A DNA stretch of 64,000 nucleotides from Enterococcus moraviensis ATCC BAA-383. GTDB taxonomy: Bacteria > Bacillota > Bacilli > Lactobacillales > Enterococcaceae. The stretch spans positions 1 to 64,000 of the forward strand of contig NZ_ASWB01000003.1 in assembly GCF_000407445.1 (NCBI RefSeq), given 5' to 3'. The notes below the pieces were generated by a model, which was not told the DNA's origin, made no database searches, and saw only the letters and a list, made by a program, of their open reading frames with translations. This document shows, piece by piece, positions 25,564 through 33,732 of the stretch (positions are counted from its first letter, which is position 1; each line of letters opens with the position of its first letter). A program made the translations under genes and the position numbers.

Positions 25564-25952
25564 TTTTTCTCCCTCCTACGGTTTCTGCTTAGATAAAAGA
25601 TGGCGACAAATGCAAGCATGATTAGACCTATCCATGGCAATACTTGTATTATTTTCTCACCTGTACTTGGTAAGTTTTTACCTCCAAGTGGCTTTTCATA
25701 CCCCACCAAAGTGGATGAAGAGCTACTAGATTCTGATGGAGTAGTTCCAGAATCTCGACTTGGTTCTGTTGTTGGTTCTGTTGTTGGCTCTGTCGTCGGT
25801 TCCGTCGTTGGTTCTGTTGACCCTTTTACGAATGTTATACCAGCATCAGACTTCATTACTCCAGCTTCCCCATGAATGGATTTTCCAGCAACGCCAAAAC
25901 TTAAAAGTAGTAGACAACCTGAAAGGACAAATATATTTTTTTTCTTTTTCAT
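25560..25952 (-). CDS. Small LPXTG-anchored protein with Thr-Glu-Pro repeats
   Basis: A 130-aa protein with a signal peptide (to about AGKSIHGEAG), a short core, four TTEP repeats (residues ~46-63), a Ser-rich stretch, then the sortase signal LPSTGEK, a hydrophobic helix and the basic tail RNRRREKK. Sortase would link it covalently to peptidoglycan. Small LPXTG proteins of this type accompany WxL loci, here and in locus 2, and probably help anchor the WxL complex. The 12-base repeats (GGTTCTGTTGTT-type, 25760-25815) may vary in number. Confidence 0.9.
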   Translation of the reverse strand: MKKKKNIFVLSGCLLLLSFGVAGKSIHGEAGVMKSDAGITFVKGSTEPTTEPTTEPTTEPTTEPSRDSGTTPSESSSSSSTLVGYEKPLGGKNLPSTGEKIIQVLPWIGLIMLAFVAIFYLSRNRRREKK

Positions 25953-25968
25953 TTTGTATTCCTCTCTT

Positions 25969-28900
25969 TTAAAGTGCAGCGGTTAATTCCCAAATGATAG
26001 CAGCGCCATACGTTTTCTTTTTGGCTGTACCTCCTGGAATTCTTAAATTCAATCCGCTGTCTTTGGTTAACTTCACTTCTGTTTTAGTAACACTATTGTT
26101 CATTTTAATTTCAACATTTGATTTAGCGATTGGTTGATCATTGTAATATAAAATATTTGGCAAACGATCATTATCTAATGAAACAAAATCTTGATTGATT
26201 TTTGCGTACAAACGCCAACCTCGATCTTTTTCTTGTGCTGTACGATTATCGCCAATAAACAAACTTTCATTTGTACTTGACGCTTCTAGTTTTTGATCTT
26301 TCACTGATACTTTTCCATTTTCAAAACGCATTGTTTCAGGAACTTTAATAAATCGTAGTGTTCCTTTGAACTGAAGGTACGCAGTCCAACCTTTTCCTTC
26401 CAAATATGGGACTTCTAATCCATCTATTGGATAAACAGTTTTCATATCAGCTTGATAGTAGTTAAGAAATTCATATCCTTTACTTTTCTCTATCGTTGCT
26501 TTTTGTGTTATTATGTCTGTTTCTTCTGCAATATTCAGTTGTTTTCCAACAATTCGCTCACCTAAAGTAGTCGATGCTGGGAAATTCGTATCATTTTCGT
26601 CATACAATAATTGATATGCTTCATCCACAAATTGAACGACGACTTCTTCATAACGATAATAGACTGTTCCATTTGGACCAAGAGTGCTTTCTGCCAGTAC
26701 CTTATTGGTTTCCGGTTCTAAAATCTGTATTGGTAGTAATTGTTTGACCTCTCCTGAAACAGGATCAATCGCCTTAAAGGTGGCAACCGCATTATCACTT
26801 ACCTTCAAGTTGCTCATTTCAGTACCTTTAGAGATTTGATAAGCAGAAACTTTTCCATATTCTTCACTTAAAAGTTCTTCACTTGTCGTATTTCTTGATA
26901 TATCCCAAGGTATAGTGAAATCTGTTGAATAAAAAACATAATCTCCTACTTTTTCTCCACCAACATAAACTTTAACCGTTTGTTGTTTTGGCTCATCGCC
27001 GTAATTAAGAGTAAAAGTTAAATCAAAGATTCCTTCTTTTTTAGTCTCTTGAATCGCTTTAAGTTGTTCTTGATTGATTTCAATACCTTCTTTTGATGGT
27101 AAAGACAGCAGGCTATCTCCTGTTTCTATATCCCATGCGACTAGTTTTGCATAATTAGATTTGCTTCTTAATGCCGCATCTGTAACTTTTGTCACATCTG
27201 TTAACGGAATGTGGAAATTGTGTGCATCAAGCATGCCTTTTTTATTATAGATTGTTCCATCAGTCACCACGTTTACTCTACTAGATGTTGACGTGATTTG
27301 TTTCTGTGAATCAGAAACAAAATAAGTGACATTTTGCGAACCGACTGTTTTAAAGTCAAACCCTAGTGCATCCCAATCGATCGGGTTATCTATTTTTTCA
27401 GGATTGCGGTTGATTCTATTATTGAGCCATTCTTGATCTTTTGGTGACATGCTTCGGTTAAAGTCAAATTGATCATAAACCTTCGTTGCATTTAGGCCTT
27501 CATAGTTATTTATTCCGACCTCACCAGTTAGCAGGAATTCTTCTCTTGCCTGTTCTGTTTGCAGTGCAGGATCATCTTGATTCATGATAAGTTGCTTAGG
27601 TGCTTTAATAATTGGAGCAAAGTCGTCTTCAGCGTTTAAAATACCATAAAAGTTATTCGCTACCGCTGTTCCTCTTTTAGTATAGGGTCCGCCAGTGGGA
27701 AAATCATCTACAAATTGAGTGCCGCTGACTTCACCACTTGTATATACATTGGTATCCGTTAACTGAATGAGGTTTCTTACATTCAACTTCTCTGTTGAAT
27801 CTATAGTTGCTAATGAAAGGATATTAAAGTCTTTATCCATATTTCCCATGATCAATCCAGGTTCAGTTCCATAACCGTTTAGTTCACCGGAAAATGAATT
27901 CGTATACCCAAAATAGGTATAATCATCATTCAGACCTGGATTTATTAATAGTGATGTTCCCTTTGGGTATTCTTTAATAGTTACAACCTTTTTTTCATTA
28001 ACTTCTAATCTTTTTAAATATGTTTTTTCTCCAGTCTCTATAAAATAATAGTAATCTGGCGATGAAATGTCTTGTAAATATTCTATCGTCGCACTCACTG
28101 GTTCATATGTGTAACGTAAATTTCCTGTCTCATCCCAAATATTTAAAAAGTAAAAGGGTTTTTCCTGAGTTGAAGTTAAAACTGATATGGCAACATATTC
28201 TTGACTTTCGCTTCTAACAAGAGATTCAGGTAATAGCCCATCAGTTGCTCCTTCTGGCAGTTCACCTTTCCCATAGCCTAGCTTAACGCCATAGTCGAAT
28301 GCCTCTTGCATTGAGGTTAACAATACTGGTGTTGTGTAATTCCCGTTTGCATCTAGTTTAATTGTATTATAAGCATCCGTTCTTGTTGCTTTCGTCACAC
28401 CATTTAAATCAATGTATGAATACTTATAAATATCTTTATTGTAGTTCATAGATGCTCTTGACATTGACTGATTATCTGGATTTTCAGGATAGCCATTCGT
28501 TTCTATTTTAGATCTAGATAGTATATTTAAATCTTTGTCAACGACTAGTCTAGAAGGGCCGATATCTTTATCGTTATAATATCCTGTATACAGTAGCTCA
28601 TACTGGCCGTTTCCAACAGGAACTAACAACTCTGCTATAGCATATGATCTATCATCAAATTGTTTCCCTATATCGAAACTAGGGGTTCCACCAGAGATCC
28701 ATAGCTGATTTTTTATATTCCCCTCACCATCGACCAATACCAACTCTGTAATTATTGAATGATTCGGTATTTCAAAAGGTAAACTATGATGAATAAAAAC
28801 TTGAATAATATTTCCATCTTCGGTTTTTACCGCCATTGTGGGTGTTTGATCTGTAATAACTGAACTTCTTCCATGAATAGGTCCTCTTGTTAAATTGGTG

Positions 28901-29157
28901 ATGACTTTTTGATTTTGTGAATAGTCAGGAAATTTTCCTTTTAATGTTGCTTCAAATACTGGTTGCCCATCAAAAGGAAGCTCTTGAGCAGCATCGGTTC
29001 CTTTATCAACTACGATTGGATTGCCATCGTTTGCTTTTGCTTTTAACATTACTTCATTTTTAGGTAGGTAAGCCCATAAAGCTAGCCCTAAGCTTATGCA
29101 CGTCATTAAAATGATACTGACTAGGATCTTGTCTGATTTTTTTATTGATCTCTTCAC
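25969..29157 (-). CDS. Giant WxL-domain surface protein
   Basis: About 1062 aa. One N-terminal membrane helix (ILVSIILMTCISLGLALWAYL) may be a signal anchor or uncleaved signal. Residues ~60-530 are a long beta-rich region with many Tyr/Asn/Gly repeats that is not recognised. Residues ~530-900 hold further domains (MxKT-type motifs not seen), and the C terminus ends in a WxL-like domain with DRGWRLYAKIN and AAIIWELTAAL. The GTG start at 29157 is chosen for the AAAGGGG site upstream; a farther GTG at 29202 is less likely. It is the first structural gene of locus 1 and the likely functional (binding) subunit. Confidence 0.85.
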   Translation of the reverse strand: MKRSIKKSDKILVSIILMTCISLGLALWAYLPKNEVMLKAKANDGNPIVVDKGTDAAQELPFDGQPVFEATLKGKFPDYSQNQKVITNLTRGPIHGRSSVITDQTPTMAVKTEDGNIIQVFIHHSLPFEIPNHSIITELVLVDGEGNIKNQLWISGGTPSFDIGKQFDDRSYAIAELLVPVGNGQYELLYTGYYNDKDIGPSRLVVDKDLNILSRSKIETNGYPENPDNQSMSRASMNYNKDIYKYSYIDLNGVTKATRTDAYNTIKLDANGNYTTPVLLTSMQEAFDYGVKLGYGKGELPEGATDGLLPESLVRSESQEYVAISVLTSTQEKPFYFLNIWDETGNLRYTYEPVSATIEYLQDISSPDYYYFIETGEKTYLKRLEVNEKKVVTIKEYPKGTSLLINPGLNDDYTYFGYTNSFSGELNGYGTEPGLIMGNMDKDFNILSLATIDSTEKLNVRNLIQLTDTNVYTSGEVSGTQFVDDFPTGGPYTKRGTAVANNFYGILNAEDDFAPIIKAPKQLIMNQDDPALQTEQAREEFLLTGEVGINNYEGLNATKVYDQFDFNRSMSPKDQEWLNNRINRNPEKIDNPIDWDALGFDFKTVGSQNVTYFVSDSQKQITSTSSRVNVVTDGTIYNKKGMLDAHNFHIPLTDVTKVTDAALRSKSNYAKLVAWDIETGDSLLSLPSKEGIEINQEQLKAIQETKKEGIFDLTFTLNYGDEPKQQTVKVYVGGEKVGDYVFYSTDFTIPWDISRNTTSEELLSEEYGKVSAYQISKGTEMSNLKVSDNAVATFKAIDPVSGEVKQLLPIQILEPETNKVLAESTLGPNGTVYYRYEEVVVQFVDEAYQLLYDENDTNFPASTTLGERIVGKQLNIAEETDIITQKATIEKSKGYEFLNYYQADMKTVYPIDGLEVPYLEGKGWTAYLQFKGTLRFIKVPETMRFENGKVSVKDQKLEASSTNESLFIGDNRTAQEKDRGWRLYAKINQDFVSLDNDRLPNILYYNDQPIAKSNVEIKMNNSVTKTEVKLTKDSGLNLRIPGGTAKKKTYGAAIIWELTAAL

Positions 29158-29230
29158 TTCTATTTCCCCTTTCTTTTTGATTTTCTCGCGCCCACCCTCC
29201 ACCCATTATTCTTTTAATTTGTCTTACTCA

Positions 29231-29896
29231 TTAATCAGCAGCAATTAAGCGATAGCCTTTTGTTCTTACCGTTTGTATGTAGTCTTTTCCATAGATACCC
29301 AATTTATTGCGCAAGTGGAAAATGGTATTTGTCACACGATATTTTTCGTATTTCTCTTCCCATAACGATACTCCGATTTCTTCGTAACTTACTGTTTGAT
29401 TTTCTTTTTTTTTTAATAGCATTAAAATTTGAAATTCTTGGTTAGTTAAACTAATTTCTTTCCCATTATTTAGCTTGACACTCAGATTATTCCTATTTAA
29501 TGCCAATTCCCCGTTACCATTTTCTTGACTCACTAATCGATCTTTAAAATCATTACTTCTTATTGTATTACGCATTAACTGAAATAGTTGGCTGTCTTCA
29601 TCTCCGCTATTTATCCATCCATTTATTCCAAGTTGTAAATAAACTTCCAACTCTTGTTTGTTTATCTCAGAAAGAATCAACCATACGAATTTTAATCCAG
29701 CTTTTTGAATTGCTAACAGCCACTCACATGTCTCTAAAAAATAATTTTCACTACCAACATTTATAACTAATACATCTTTTGTCATACATTCATTTTTGTC
29801 TTCTACTAATGTGTACTCATAACCATTTGCTATAGAAAGTCCTTTTATATTTATACTTTCTTCTGATCCGAGACAAACAAACCCTAATTTTATCAC
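29231..29896 (-). CDS. Winged-helix transcription regulator of WxL locus 1 (OmpR/PhoB type)
   Basis: A 221-aa protein. Residues ~1-115 resemble a degenerate receiver domain without the phospho-aspartate pocket. Residues ~130-221 are an OmpR/PhoB-type winged helix (ISLTNQEFQILMLLKKKENQTVSYEEIGVSLWEE...TNTIFHLRNKLGIYGKDYIQTVRTKGYRL). The start is GTG after AAGGAGGTG. It heads the WxL operon and is 30% or so similar by eye to the regulator that ends WxL locus 2. No partner sensor kinase is present. The upstream DNA ends in the inverted repeat of the recombinase segment, so its transcription could depend on segment orientation. Confidence 0.85.
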   Translation of the reverse strand: MIKLGFVCLGSEESINIKGLSIANGYEYTLVEDKNECMTKDVLVINVGSENYFLETCEWLLAIQKAGLKFVWLILSEINKQELEVYLQLGINGWINSGDEDSQLFQLMRNTIRSNDFKDRLVSQENGNGELALNRNNLSVKLNNGKEISLTNQEFQILMLLKKKENQTVSYEEIGVSLWEEKYEKYRVTNTIFHLRNKLGIYGKDYIQTVRTKGYRLIAAD

Positions 29897-30018
29897 CTAT
29901 ATCACCTCCTTGAATTTCGGCAAACTATTGAAAACTTTATGTATTAACCATATCTGTTGCAAACTCTCTTGTAAGCCACTAAAATAGGAAAAAAGAGAGA
30001 TTCTTTATTTGTATCCTC
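29897..30018 (-). promoter_or_regulatory. Leader of the WxL locus 1 regulator, with terminator-like hairpin
   Basis: No good sigma-A promoter was found between the start codon and the inverted repeat. Minus-strand GAGAGG...TCTCTC followed by TTTTTTT (about 29990-30020) looks like a weak intrinsic terminator; its first arm touches the inverted repeat. Transcription of the regulator may therefore rely on a promoter in the neighbouring segment plus read-through. Confidence 0.35.
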
Positions 30019-30043
30019 TCTGCATTGTTCAGAAATTCAGAAA
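30019..30043 (+). repeat. Left 25-bp inverted repeat flanking the recombinase
   Basis: The sequence begins TCTGCATTGTTCAGAAATTC and ends AGAAA. Its exact complement lies at 31500-31524. There is no further match outside or inside the 25 bases, which is what recombination sites look like. Confidence 0.9.
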
Positions 30044-30098
30044 TTTCTTCTTCATTGCGTGATATAAGCTGAATAGTTAAATAAATTGACCACAGTAG

Positions 30099-30110
30099 TG
30101 ACGGCTAATA
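30099..30110 (+). repeat. 12-bp direct repeat, left copy
   Basis: TGACGGCTAATA occurs here and at 31321-31332, immediately flanking the recombinase transcription unit in the same orientation. Possibly arm-type binding sites or the scar of an earlier insertion. Confidence 0.6.
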
Positions 30111-30120
30111 AAATTAAAGA

Positions 30121-30160
30121 AAAAAGTAAAATCAAAAATCGATTTTTGATTTTACTTTTT
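30121..30160 (-). terminator. Perfect 40-bp palindrome, terminator of the recombinase gene
   Basis: AAAAAGTAAAATCAAAAATC followed by its exact complement, starting two bases after the recombinase stop codon. It ends in CTTTTT and further T-rich DNA on the minus strand. Being symmetrical, it would also act as a terminator in the other direction. Confidence 0.8.
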
Positions 30161-30162
30161 CT

Positions 30163-31281
30163 TTAGTTTGAAGATTCCAACAAATTATCGACAATTTGCA
30201 TTGCTGCCTGTCTTTTTTCAAGCATTGAATCCGTGTAAATATCTAATGTCATTCGAGTTGATTGGTGACCCATCAATCTGCTCAAACTTGCTATATCCAC
30301 TCCATTTTCTAAACATCTTGTCGCAAACGTATGTCTTAGTATGTGGAAATGAATCTCTCTTAATCCAATTCTTTTAACCAACTTAGAGAACCGATAATTG
30401 ATGACTCTTGGTTCCGCTACTCGTCCTTTACATGAAATAACATGTTCCGATGAAGAACTGTCATACTTTTTTTTCAAGTATGCTTTTAAATTCTTAGGCA
30501 ATGGAATGATTCGCTCAGATTGTGCTGTTTTTGGTGTATCAGAATAGACTTTTGTGATCGAGTTTGTTATACGTTCATCTAGTACTCTTGAAACCGTTCT
30601 TCTAACAGCAATAGTATTTTCAGTAAAATCAATATCAGACCATTTTAGACCACTAATTTCACCAATCCTCATACCAGAATATAAGGCTAATATAACAGGA
30701 GAACATCCTTCCTCTTGAAGTGCAAGAGTTTCAATTTTCTTTTGTTGGGCTATTGTTAAAGAATGAACTTTTTTTCTTTTGTATTTAGGTAAAATAACCT
30801 TATCACAGGGATTAGAATAAATATGATTTTGCTGAACTGCTGTATTTAAACTTTTTTTAAGAACATTAAATATGTTTCTTATCGTACCAGGAGATAGATC
30901 TCTATCATGTAGATGATCTACGAATGATTGAACTTTTTGTGAATCAATGAGATGTATTGGGTATTGTCCTAAATTCGGGATAATCTGTTTATTGATTAAT
31001 CTTTTATAAGTATAATACGTGGAACTTTTAATATTCTTTTTCATAATATTAACTAGCCAAAAACTCATCCATTCTTCTAGTATACTTGTATTTTTATCGA
31101 TTATTCTTGGATTAGCTGGCATTTTGGCTTTCATAACAGTTAGCTTTTCTTTTACTTCAAAATATTTTTTCCCATAAATATAACCGTAAACTATTCGTTG
31201 ATTGATATCACGTTCTTTTATATACCGTCCTTCCCAGCGTCCATCTTTTCTTTTGTATATATTTTCACCTTTTTTCACCAT
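30163..31281 (-). CDS. Tyrosine recombinase/integrase, candidate DNA invertase
   Basis: A 372-aa protein. The N-terminal arm-binding domain (GENIYKRKDGRWEGRYIKER, ~5-60) is followed by a SAM-like core-binding domain (~65-165) and a catalytic domain with R205 (SGMRIGEISG), H313-x-x-R316 (HILRHTFATR), H339 and the nucleophile Y349 (LDIYTDS). All catalytic residues are present, so it should be active. No excisionase, phage or conjugation gene is nearby, which argues against a prophage or ICE and for a dedicated switch. It is bracketed by exact 25-bp inverted repeats. The related family is used for phase-variable inversions as well as for phage integration, so function rests on context. Confidence 0.9.
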   Translation of the reverse strand: MVKKGENIYKRKDGRWEGRYIKERDINQRIVYGYIYGKKYFEVKEKLTVMKAKMPANPRIIDKNTSILEEWMSFWLVNIMKKNIKSSTYYTYKRLINKQIIPNLGQYPIHLIDSQKVQSFVDHLHDRDLSPGTIRNIFNVLKKSLNTAVQQNHIYSNPCDKVILPKYKRKKVHSLTIAQQKKIETLALQEEGCSPVILALYSGMRIGEISGLKWSDIDFTENTIAVRRTVSRVLDERITNSITKVYSDTPKTAQSERIIPLPKNLKAYLKKKYDSSSSEHVISCKGRVAEPRVINYRFSKLVKRIGLREIHFHILRHTFATRCLENGVDIASLSRLMGHQSTRMTLDIYTDSMLEKRQAAMQIVDNLLESSN

Positions 31282-31320
31282 ACTATTTCACTTCTTTCCG
31301 TTAAAATTTGACGTTTTTTT

Positions 31321-31332
31321 TGACGGCTAATA
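31321..31332 (+). repeat. 12-bp direct repeat, right copy
   Basis: TGACGGCTAATA, identical to 30099-30110. A second TTTGACG lies 12 bases to the left (31307-31313), so several TGACG sites cluster in front of the recombinase gene, as integrase arm sites often do. Confidence 0.55.
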
Positions 31333-31355
31333 GAAAAGTTCATTTAAATGAACAA
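31327..31355 (-). promoter_or_regulatory. Probable recombinase promoter with palindrome in the spacer
   Basis: Minus-strand TTGTTC (31350-31355) and TATTAG (31327-31332) are 17 bases apart. The 16-bp perfect palindrome GTTCATTTAAATGAAC (31338-31353) fills the spacer and could bind a repressor. The -10 overlaps the right direct repeat. Confidence 0.5.
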
Positions 31356-31432
31356 TTAGGTATTTTTTTTTTTCATTTAGACAAAATACAAAAAAAACAT
31401 ATGAAAAATCAAATAATTTTATTAAAAATCCA

Positions 31433-31461
31433 TTGACTTAGAAGTCTTTTTAATTTATATT
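31433..31461 (+). promoter_or_regulatory. Outward-facing sigma-A promoter inside the recombinase segment
   Basis: TTGACT (31433-31438) and TATATT (31456-31461), separated by exactly 17 bases. It points away from the recombinase, crosses the right inverted repeat and leads towards the Mga-like gene at 31671. Its place 39 bases inside the repeat is typical of invertible promoters. Confidence 0.65.
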
Positions 31462-31499
31462 TTGAAAAGTCGCTACTTTTTCTGCTTGTTTTAAGAGAT

Positions 31500-31524
31500 T
31501 TTCTGAATTTCTGAACAATGCAGA
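31500..31524 (-). repeat. Right 25-bp inverted repeat flanking the recombinase
   Basis: Exact reverse complement of 30019-30043 (plus strand ends CTGAACAATGCAGA). Its outer end is 147 bases before the Mga-like start codon. Confidence 0.9.
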
Positions 31525-31619
31525 AATTTTTTCTTTTTTTTTGTATAAATTTAGTATATAGTTTAATAATTTTTTAGGGATTCATAATTCGTGTTATTTT
31601 TTTACATTAATTTACTTTT

Positions 31620-31648
31620 TTGCATCAAAATATTTATTAATATATAAT
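31620..31648 (+). promoter_or_regulatory. Own promoter of the Mga-like regulator gene
   Basis: TTGCAT and TATAAT, 17 bases apart, end 22 bases before the ATG at 31671. It lies outside the invertible segment, so the regulator may have a basal level independent of segment orientation. Confidence 0.6.
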
Positions 31649-31670
31649 ATTAATAAAAAAGGTGGACAAT

Positions 31671-33179
31671 ATGGAATTTTTACACGAATTATTAGATAAG
31701 ACTTCTATTTATAAGATAAGAATTCTCTATATATTGAAAAATAAAAGTGATTTTATAGGGCTTGATGAATTATCAAAAATATCTGGGTTAGAGCGTCGTA
31801 CACTTGAAGGTTATATTGATGAATTGTATAAAGATTACTTAGAATTTGTAATTGAACCTTCAAAATTAAGCCTGACTATCTTAGGGAAAAAAATCAAAAT
31901 GGATTATCACTTATATGAAGACTTTTATTATTTTCAAATGTATATTATTAGTAATTCTTTTAGTATCAAACTTCTTAGCAACCTTTTGCTTGGTGATACT
32001 ATAAATACAACAAGATATTTGGCTGAGTACTTTATTTCTAAATCAACTTTGCAACGAAGAGTGAATAACATCCGAATGCTTTTAAACATTTATGACATAA
32101 AACTAAGTAATACTAAAGGTGAACTTCATCTAATAGGAGATGAAGCACAAATTCGAATACTTGCTTATACTTTCTTTTGGATATTGTACAAAGGAAAAAG
32201 CTGGCCTTTTCCTGTAAAGAAAAACCAAATAGAAAATATGCAAATCGAACTTTTCCATCCCTATGATAACCAACTAAGTAAAACTAACATTGAAGACAGT
32301 TTATTCATACTAGCAATAAATACGATTCGTTATCGAAAAGGATATACAATTAATTTTTCTCAGCTAGAGGTTCAAGAATTATTATTTGAAGACTTTGTTC
32401 TCTACAAGAATAACTGGGAAAAAAAATACTATCTTTCATCTAATGAGTACTTTTTTTTCTTATTAGTTCTTCAGACACAATCTAAATTTTATCTAGACAA
32501 GCAATTAAAAACTCCTATATTAGAATTACATAAAAAGTTTCGGACCTCCATCTATAAATCTGTGGAAACCTTCTTTTCTTACTTTTCTAAGTCAATTTAT
32601 TTTATATCTGCAAGTCAAAAGGAGAAATTTTACACTCATATCTTAGCAAATCATTTATTTTGTTTTTTATTTAAAACAGCTCCTGTGGGAATTTTTGGCC
32701 ATCCTACAGTCTCCAATGTTAATACTCGGTTTCCAAAACTTACGTTAAAACTAGAGCAATTAATTAGTCAGTTATATAAAGAAACTGGTCTAACGATTTT
32801 CGAAAACCAAAAATTTCTTATCCCAAATTATGCTCTCTTTTTTGCTTCTATCCAAAATATTGCTTATTTCGAAACCGAAATTTCAATTTTTATAGACACT
32901 GATTTACCCATACTTGCTGAAGAAAGATTACGTAACCTGTTATTTCATTTTTTAGAAGGTAGTTACAATATTAAAATTGTGAATAGTATTGATAAACTCA
33001 AAAAATCATCATTTGATCTTGTTTTAACCTCTAGTTTTGTTCCAGAAATTAAATCTGCTTCAAAAGATGAACAATTGATCTATATAACTGAAGAGCTTCG
33101 AATTGAGGATCTCGTGCGCATTAATGAAGCTCTTTTTAAAATACGACAAAAAAAAAATTCATATCCATCTGAAAGTTAG
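31671..33179 (+). CDS. Mga-like transcription regulator
   Basis: About 502 aa. N-terminal helix-turn-helix (FIGLDELSKISGLERRTLEGYIDELYKD, ~25-55) and a second HTH (~105-130, AEYFISKSTLQRRVNNIRMLL) as in Mga of streptococci, followed by PRD-like regions and an EIIB-like C terminus. Mga-type proteins switch on surface and adhesion genes. It is a paralogue of the regulator at 38910-40427: both have the FFWxxYKxxxWPF pattern near residue 180. GGTGG before ATG 31671 decides the start. Its position next to the inverted repeat makes it one of the two likely targets of the switch. Confidence 0.85.
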   Translation: MEFLHELLDKTSIYKIRILYILKNKSDFIGLDELSKISGLERRTLEGYIDELYKDYLEFVIEPSKLSLTILGKKIKMDYHLYEDFYYFQMYIISNSFSIKLLSNLLLGDTINTTRYLAEYFISKSTLQRRVNNIRMLLNIYDIKLSNTKGELHLIGDEAQIRILAYTFFWILYKGKSWPFPVKKNQIENMQIELFHPYDNQLSKTNIEDSLFILAINTIRYRKGYTINFSQLEVQELLFEDFVLYKNNWEKKYYLSSNEYFFFLLVLQTQSKFYLDKQLKTPILELHKKFRTSIYKSVETFFSYFSKSIYFISASQKEKFYTHILANHLFCFLFKTAPVGIFGHPTVSNVNTRFPKLTLKLEQLISQLYKETGLTIFENQKFLIPNYALFFASIQNIAYFETEISIFIDTDLPILAEERLRNLLFHFLEGSYNIKIVNSIDKLKKSSFDLVLTSSFVPEIKSASKDEQLIYITEELRIEDLVRINEALFKIRQKKNSYPSES

Positions 33180-33306
33180 GACTAACTAGAAGTTTAGATA
33201 ACTTATTCTTTCAACATTTTCAAATAAAAAAAAGGGATATAAAACTAGAAATCTGTACCGACCCCAAAGGTTAGACCTGAAAATCTAACTTTTGGAGTTT
33301 TTTTGT

Positions 33307-33726
33307 ATGGCAAAATACAGTTTTAAATTTAAACTTAAAATTGTCCATGACTACTCATCTAGTCAAGGAGGCACACCGTTTCTCGCAAAAAAGTATGGGT
33401 TTAAAAATAATTCTCAAATAAGAAAATGGATTAATAGCTATAAAGAACTTGGTTAAAAAGAACTACTTCGCAGTCGGAAAAATAAGAATTACGCTGTTCA
33501 ATTTAAGCTGGATGCGATAGAGTTGTATTTGACGACAGAGTTGTCCTATCAAGAAGTAGCCAACCTTCTAAAAATGAACAATCCACCATTGATTGCGAAT
33601 TGGCTTAAAACGTATCAGAAGTTTGGTATAGATGTACTCTCTAAACAGAAAGGACGTCCACCAACAATGCCTAAGAAGAAACGAGAAATGAAACCCAGCC
33701 ATTACCAAGTGAATAATCTCAAGTAG
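33307..33726 (+). pseudogene. IS3-family transposase orfA, with internal stop
   Basis: Reads MAKYSFKFKLKIVHDYSSSQ and continues with a second helix-turn-helix (LSYQEVANLLKMNNPPLIANWLKTY). Codon 50 is TAA (33454-33456), so only a truncated product is possible. A related remnant lies at 49436-49545. Confidence 0.8.
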
Positions 33727-33732
33727 AGAAAC

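Larger units (their letters stand above)
30019..31524. other. Candidate invertible DNA segment (1.5 kb) encoding its own tyrosine recombinase
   Basis: Two exact 25-bp inverted repeats enclose a tyrosine recombinase gene, its terminator and promoter, and a second strong promoter that points outward over the right repeat. Seen directly: repeats, gene, promoter motifs. Known: tyrosine recombinases of this kind invert DNA between such repeats in other bacteria. Inferred: the segment flips and redirects the outward promoter between the Mga-like gene at 31671 (present state) and the regulator of WxL locus 1 at 29896 (flipped state). Confidence 0.6.

Noticed and set aside
25760-25815. Short tandem repeats as a possible CRISPR array
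   Set aside because: The 12-base units are contiguous, lie in a coding frame and encode TTEP repeats. No spacers of suitable length.
30163-31281. Recombinase gene as a sign of a prophage or integrative element
   Set aside because: No excisionase, phage structural, replication or conjugation genes within reach, and no tRNA attachment site. The exact inverted repeats fit an inversion switch better.
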